Positions 59,481 to 64,000 of a stretch of 64,000 bases of DNA are shown here, piece by piece. Below the pieces are notes generated by a model that saw only the letters and a list, made by a program, of their open reading frames with translations, searched no databases and was not told the origin of the DNA. The stretch is from assembly GCA_963575745.1 (NCBI GenBank), contig CAUYUJ010009779.1, forward strand, positions 1,114,664 through 1,178,663, given 5' to 3'. The position numbers and the translations under genes are program-made. Numbering within the stretch: position 1 is the stretch's first letter; every line of letters begins with the position of its first letter. Origin of the DNA: Prorocentrum cordatum (Eukaryota; Sar; Dinophyceae; Prorocentrales; Prorocentraceae).

Positions 59481-62165
59481 CTCTGACCCACAACCCAAGC
59501 ACGGTGGCGGAATGGGCCGATGGCACCATCCGCACAGAGGCTGCCTACATGCCTCACGCGAAGCTTCCCGAGGAAGACGTGGAGGCAATACTTGACCAAA
59601 TGGAGGCCGAATGCCGGGCAGCACGCGCAAAATGACTCCACGTGATCTCCGCCAGAGACTTCAACGTTCAAGCAGTGCCGTGCACAGAAAAGACGACAAA
59701 GAAATCGTCGGTCAAAACGCTGTGCCGCAGCGAAGCGACAGAGGCTCGACACTGGTGCATTGGTCAGGTCTTCACGGCCACGCCGTTGCTAACACATTCA
59801 TTCACACTGCATTCGAGGGCGCTTGGACTGTCAAAAACGCCGATGGCATGAGTGCATTCCTGCGCAATTACCGCTGTTGTTGACGTCGGTTCTGATCAGA
59901 AGCTGGTTCGCTTATATCTGAAGCTGCCCACGGACTCCTGAAAAAAAATCAGACAGACAAGTACGTCATCATCCTTTGTATCCTGGGTCGTCATACGCAA
60001 CGTTGCTAGGAGAACGGCTTCGCCATGTCGATTGGCAGAACGCCGCGCCGCATGAACGAGAACAGTTGCTGAACAGAACCATGCTCATCGCCGCAAGGGA
60101 AGGCAACAATAACGTTGGGAAACATCATTCTGACAAGAACATGACCGATCTTGACAAGCAGATCAATTTCCTGATTGCCGAGCGTCGTCTGCAAGAAGCC
60201 GATCCACAAAAACTGGGGTAAGCAAGTACAGCATTGGATATGCAATCGGCGCAATGAGACCACGCCAAGTAGGATCAAGACGACTCTTGCCGACTCCAAA
60301 AAAAATGAAGAACCTATAGGTCTTGCGGAGGAACCGCAAACGCGACAATATCATTTCGGCGGCGGGCCCGGGTAGCACGCTGCTGCACGAACGCGAAGAC
60401 ATCGCAGAGGTGTTCGAAACCTTCTTCGAGAACCTCTACGCGAGCACCAGACACGGTTGAAGGGGGCACGTCTACGGCAAGCAATCTGGCCATCTGATTC
60501 CCTCGTTCATACCGGAGGAGCTCGCCGCTGCAATTCGAAATATGAAGAACGGCATGGCGGCGGATGATCAGGGCGCGCGAGCAGAGTCTTCAAGGCATAC
60601 TCCTCGATCTTGCGCGAAACCATCCTTGAAACCTTCCAACAACTGCTTAGCCCTGCTGCTGAGATCCGCGCGGACTGGTCATCGGCCGGAATCTCCGTTC
60701 TCTACAAAAACGGGGCGCCTCGCGCCCGTCAAACCACAAGACTCGGCGGTGGACAAACCTCCCTTTAGTAAACCTCCCTTTGGTGAAAACAGCCTGGGAC
60801 CGAAACCGCCGGACCTGGACCCGCAAAAATGACGGCCGCGACGCCCTCTCGCGAACCGAAAACGGCCAATTCCTTAATCGACGTTTCAGGGTAGGAGGTC
60901 TGTCCACCTCCGAAAGACCATCGCGATCCTCGCCGTCTTGCACAAGCTACTCAATAGAGCGATTTGCAGCACACTGCCGAGGGACGCGATCTGGGAGCCA
61001 TCCGTCGACCGGGCGGCATACCGCCCAGGGTACAGCACTGCGGACCACCTGATGAGCACAACGTTCCCGCATGAGTCCACGGGGGGCTACAATGTTGAGC
61101 TGTGGGTTGGTATGGTGGACCTCGAAGTGGCTTTCGACACGGCAGAACACGGCACTCCTTTGTGAGCGCTAGAGAAGCAGAATGTCTGGCCAGAGTACGT
61201 CGACCTGCTGAAACGGCTGTATGCAGCACCATCGGCTCGTGTTGCCGCGGGAGTGCGAAGCCGCGCGTTCAGCAGATCTCCGGGCGTCAAGCAAGGCGAT
61301 CCGACCAGCTCGTTTCTCTGCATTGTCGTCATGGAACAGACCTTCTAGTCTCTCAAAAGAAGGTGGGGCAGCCTCAACGCCAGGCACACTGGTGAATACT
61401 ATGGCACCGTTGTCGACGACGCAACGAACACCCTGAACATCTTGAGGTTCGCCGACGACGTGCTCCTGCTATCTTCCATCAAGGGAGACGTGGGCCGCAT
61501 GATCGTGGACCTGGAAACCGAAGCGAAGAGGTACGGCCTGAAACCGCACATTGGCAAAACGGTGGTGGTAACCAAATCAGCAACGAGGCCGGCAACCATC
61601 CGATGCGCCAGTAACGACGTGCGAATACTGCAGCCAGGAGATGCGGGCAAATACATCGGCCGCCAGTTCACCTTGGACAACTACCACGGGGAGGAGATGA
61701 ACAACCGCTCCTCGTCTGCATTGGCAACGTCTTGGAGCAAGAAGAGTCTACTATGCAATCGACGCGTGCCCCTTCGTGATCGCATGATGCTCTTCCACGC
61801 CAGCGCTACGCCCTGCGCAATGTAAGGGTGTGCTGCTTGGACTTTGACAGTCGAGCAGGAGAGGCAACTCTGCGCAACGCAGAGGAAGATTCTGCGACAC
61901 ATGGTCGTCGGCGCGGGGCGTCAGCCAGACAAGCAATGGGTGGAATACATACGCAGGGCAACGGGCGCGTGTGAGCAACTCGCAAAGAGACACGGGGTCC
62001 AGGACCGGACAAACATCCTCTGGAAAAGCATATGGTCGGCTGCCGTCAGACTTGCTGCAACACAAGATGAACAATGGGCCGCACGTCTGACGAAGTGGGT
62101 GCCGTGCTTTCGAGCACACGCACGACGAAGCGTAGGAGGCAAGCGCAAACGCTGGTGCGATTGAC
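59466..62165 (+). pseudogene. Broken LINE-type retrotransposon (endonuclease, reverse transcriptase, C-terminal segment)
   Basis: The plus strand reads, across several frames: AAYMPHAKLPEEDVEAILDQ, ISARDFNVQA and GSDQKLVRLYLKLPTDS (apurinic-like endonuclease region, usual GDFNA and SDH motifs altered); FIPEELAAAIRNMKNG and AGISVLYKNGAPR (RT start), then after a family D insertion IAILAVLHKLLNRAICSTL, AAYRPGYSTADHL, GMVDLEVAFDT (palm motif A region), LRFADDVLLLSS (motif C, usual YADD/FADD) and HIGKTVVV; then QCATQRKILRHMV-like and ARRSVGGKRKRWCD. Stops and frameshifts (for example near 59632, 59938, 60460, 61163, 61347, 61823) make it non-functional. It is the only recognisable coding sequence on the plus strand. 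No poly(A) tail or target duplication was recognised. Confidence 0.8.
60749..60917 (-). mobile_element. Family D element inserted into the LINE reverse transcriptase
   Basis: GTGGACAAACCTCCCTTTAG start and GAGGTCTGTCCACCTCCG end. It interrupts the RT between YKNGAPR and IAILAVLHKLL, at the conserved NYRPIA region. Confidence 0.8.
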
Positions 62166-62595
62166 GCATTGGCTCCCTCATTGCCGTTCGTGTCGTCCTC
62201 GTTCCCCCCTCCCACTTCTTCCTCTCTGCCGGGCGCCTCCAGGAGAACACAGGTTGGCGTGGGCATGCCCGTGGGCAATGCCCTTCCCTCCCGAGGAGGG
62301 CTGGCCCAACCTGTGGCACGCCCGGGCTGGCCTGTGCTGTCTTGCCCGCCTGTAATGTCTCGGTATGTATGTTTCACACCACACCCATCAATTCATCTCA
62401 CGCCACGCTGGTAAACTTTCCGGCCCAGCGCACCGCCAGAGAGGAGGACCCGCGCCGCCTCCTTACGGGCCGCTGCTCTCTCTCTCTCAGGGGTGCCAGG
62501 TATGCTGAATGTCTGATAGTTGTTGGTTATTTCGAAGAGCTCCCCCTGGGCTTCAGTCCATTGTTGCGCCAGCGAACTGAAAAGCCGCCGAACAT
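62166..62595. other. No recognised gene
   Basis: Sequence after the LINE C-terminus, possibly its 3' untranslated region. Nothing specific was seen. Confidence 0.35.
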
Positions 62596-62599
62596 TCAT

Positions 62600-63130
62600 C
62601 TCTCGTGGGTCGGATCACCTCCAAGACGGCCCAGATGGCTCAAGATGGTCTCCAAGATGCCTCCAAAACGGCCAAGATGGCCCGAACATGCAATCCAGGA
62701 TGGCCCAGAGAGCCCAAGATGGTCCAAACATATTCAAATCCAAGCCGGCCCAAAATGCACCTAAGACGGCCCAACATGGCCAGATCCGAGAGGCTCCCAA
62801 GAGCCCTCCAAGACGGCCAAAGAGACCTCCAAAACGGCGTCCAGTAAGGCCCGACGAGGCCAAAATCATTGATTCCCGCTAGGTTTTGAAGGATTCTCGC
62901 ATTTGCTTCAAAACTGCCTTCCAGCGGTCCATGACGGCCCAGGAGGTTCCCAATATTGACACCAAAACCGCCCCAGAGGCTTCAAAGATGGCACCAAGAC
63001 GGCGCAAGAGGCTCCAAAGACGGCCCTGAACGGGCCCCAAGACGGCCCAAGAGGCCTCCAAGACGCTCAAGATGGCCATCAACACGGCCCTGAAGCACAC
63101 CAAGAAGGCCCCAAGACGACCCAAAGAGAA
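62600..63130 (-). repeat. Family T array (CCAAGATGGCCC units)
   Basis: Units CCAAGATGGC, CCCAGATGGCTCAAGATGG and CAAGACGGCCCAAGAGGC. AAAATCATTGATTCCC at 62863-62878 parallels the array before the LINE. Confidence 0.75.
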
Positions 63131-63164
63131 GGACCAAGGAACAAGGGCGCGGCCGCCAGAGAGG

Positions 63165-63370
63165 GCACACACACCACCACCACCATCACCACCACACCAC
63201 ACCACACCACACACCAACACCCACACCCACACCCACACCGCACACCCACACCCACGTCCAGACCCACACCGCACACCCACACCCACATCCACACACACTC
63301 AGGCACGCATCACGCACCACCGCACCCACGCACACGCACCACCACCACCAACACCACCACCACCACCCCA
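63165..63370 (+). repeat. CA/CCACAC/CCCACA simple repeat
   Basis: (CAC)n and (CACACC)n runs with ACACCCACACCC blocks. Confidence 0.95.
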
Positions 63371-64000
63371 AGGTCGCCAGGGGGGGCTGGAGAATCACAT
63401 CTTGAGAGAAACCTGCGCCTGTCTGTAAGAGCCCTCGGAAGTGAAGCACGTATAAAGTCCATATAGAGGAAACCGAGGATACTCTTTTCGCGCCCCGCGA
63501 CCTCGCCCCGAACCCGATAGCGAATGACTCTCTGGGACTGGGCAAGTATAGGACGCGCAGGGTACCCTGGTGCGCGGGGGCGACCCCGAATCAACTCTTC
63601 GTTGGGTGAGCAGAGCCAGACTCAGAGGACATGGCAGAGCACCCTTCCCCGCGGCGCCGCGGGCACGGCGCCGATATTCGAAACTCCGAAGTCGAGACCA
63701 AAGCGACCCCAAACCCGAGAGGACGCGAGGGTACCCTTGCCCAGAGACGCGACCTCCCCATGGCGCGACGCGTACCAGCACGTCGCCGATATGGCCCCAA
63801 CATCTGCGAACATGACCCGACAGTAGGGTACCCTTAGTCCCTTCACGCAGAGGACATGAGAAGGGATGGACAGGACACAAGAAAACCTTTCTTTTTGCAG
63901 GGTCGACCTGCCAATGCGCCCCGACCCGACTGTGAGCAGAAACGGCAAGCACGGCGAATGCAATCTATGAACGGAACGGGCAGGCAACTCTCGTTTGGAC
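63371..64000. other. No recognised gene
   Basis: AGGGTACCCT occurs three times (63560, 63730 and 63826) and GCGACC(T/C)C blocks twice, suggesting diverged repeats. No coding motif was seen. Confidence 0.35.

Noticed and set aside
1-64000. Dinoflagellate spliced-leader relics or SL RNA genes
   Set aside because: I looked for TAGCCATTTTGGCTCAAG-type sequence on both strands and found none.

Overview
This window looks like nuclear DNA of a core dinoflagellate; the genus cannot be fixed from it, and Prorocentrum- or Polarella-like is only a guess. The reasons are the high GC content, the sparse short exons, the predicted GC, GA and GT intron donors, a modular Cys-rich membrane protein and a GREB1/TAGT-like glycosyltransferase of types I associate with dinoflagellates, and a very high load of short inverted-repeat elements. 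No prokaryotic gene organisation, rRNA, tRNA, CRISPR array or spliced-leader RNA was recognised.

Recognisable host coding sequence is all on the minus strand. It consists of a frameshifted UPF1-type SF1 helicase with a zinc-ribbon tail (about 3900-7382), an exon resembling a class I methyltransferase (about 13138-13290), a split glycosyltransferase gene (27207-30862), a Gly-rich / transmembrane / Cys-rich protein (47632-49755) and an EF-hand exon (56891-57046). The only recognisable plus-strand coding sequence is a broken LINE (59466-62165).

Most of the remainder is short terminal-inverted-repeat (TIR) elements, given family letters here. A: 125-129 bp, arms GCATCGCTCGGACGT, nine copies. B: about 150-170 bp, GGAGGGAAAA to CCCTTCAAG on the minus strand, ten copies. 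C: GTCCCCCTACAGGGGGA arms, six copies. D: GGATGGACAGACCCCC, five copies. E: TCGGGCCGGGCGAAAGGGG, seven copies with 5-bp target duplications. F: TCGGGAGCGGAAAAGAG, three copies, up to 16-bp target duplication. G: GTTCTAAGAAC palindromes, five copies. H: CTTCGCGCTTCGCG palindromes. I: about 200 bp with an 8-bp target duplication. J: long hairpins built on GGATTTCTTGGATC-type stems. K to S: smaller families with two or three copies. T: CCAAGACGGCC-type arrays.

The central observation is that nearly every copy whose polarity can be judged points the same way. Read on the minus strand, families A and B start with GC/GT/GA and most end in AG, and at two loci they interrupt coding sequence that becomes continuous when they are removed. 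A third intron, 49369-49700, is almost exactly one C element plus one D element. Families A and B therefore look like introner elements (transposons that create introns), and the whole window looks like a unidirectional minus-strand gene array whose introns are stacks of such elements.

Layout: 1-3900, repeats and unrecognised sequence; 3900-7520, helicase gene; 7.5-13 kb, TCC/GGA arrays and nested elements; 13-26.7 kb, methyltransferase-like exon, tandem repeats and a quiet stretch at 18.6-24.5 kb; 26.7-31 kb, assembly gap and glycosyltransferase gene; 31-47 kb, dense elements and microsatellites; 47.3-49.8 kb, Cys-rich gene; 50-56.7 kb, satellites; 56.7-57.1 kb, EF-hand gene end; 57.6-63.4 kb, an inverted-repeat-bounded minisatellite and the LINE between two T arrays.
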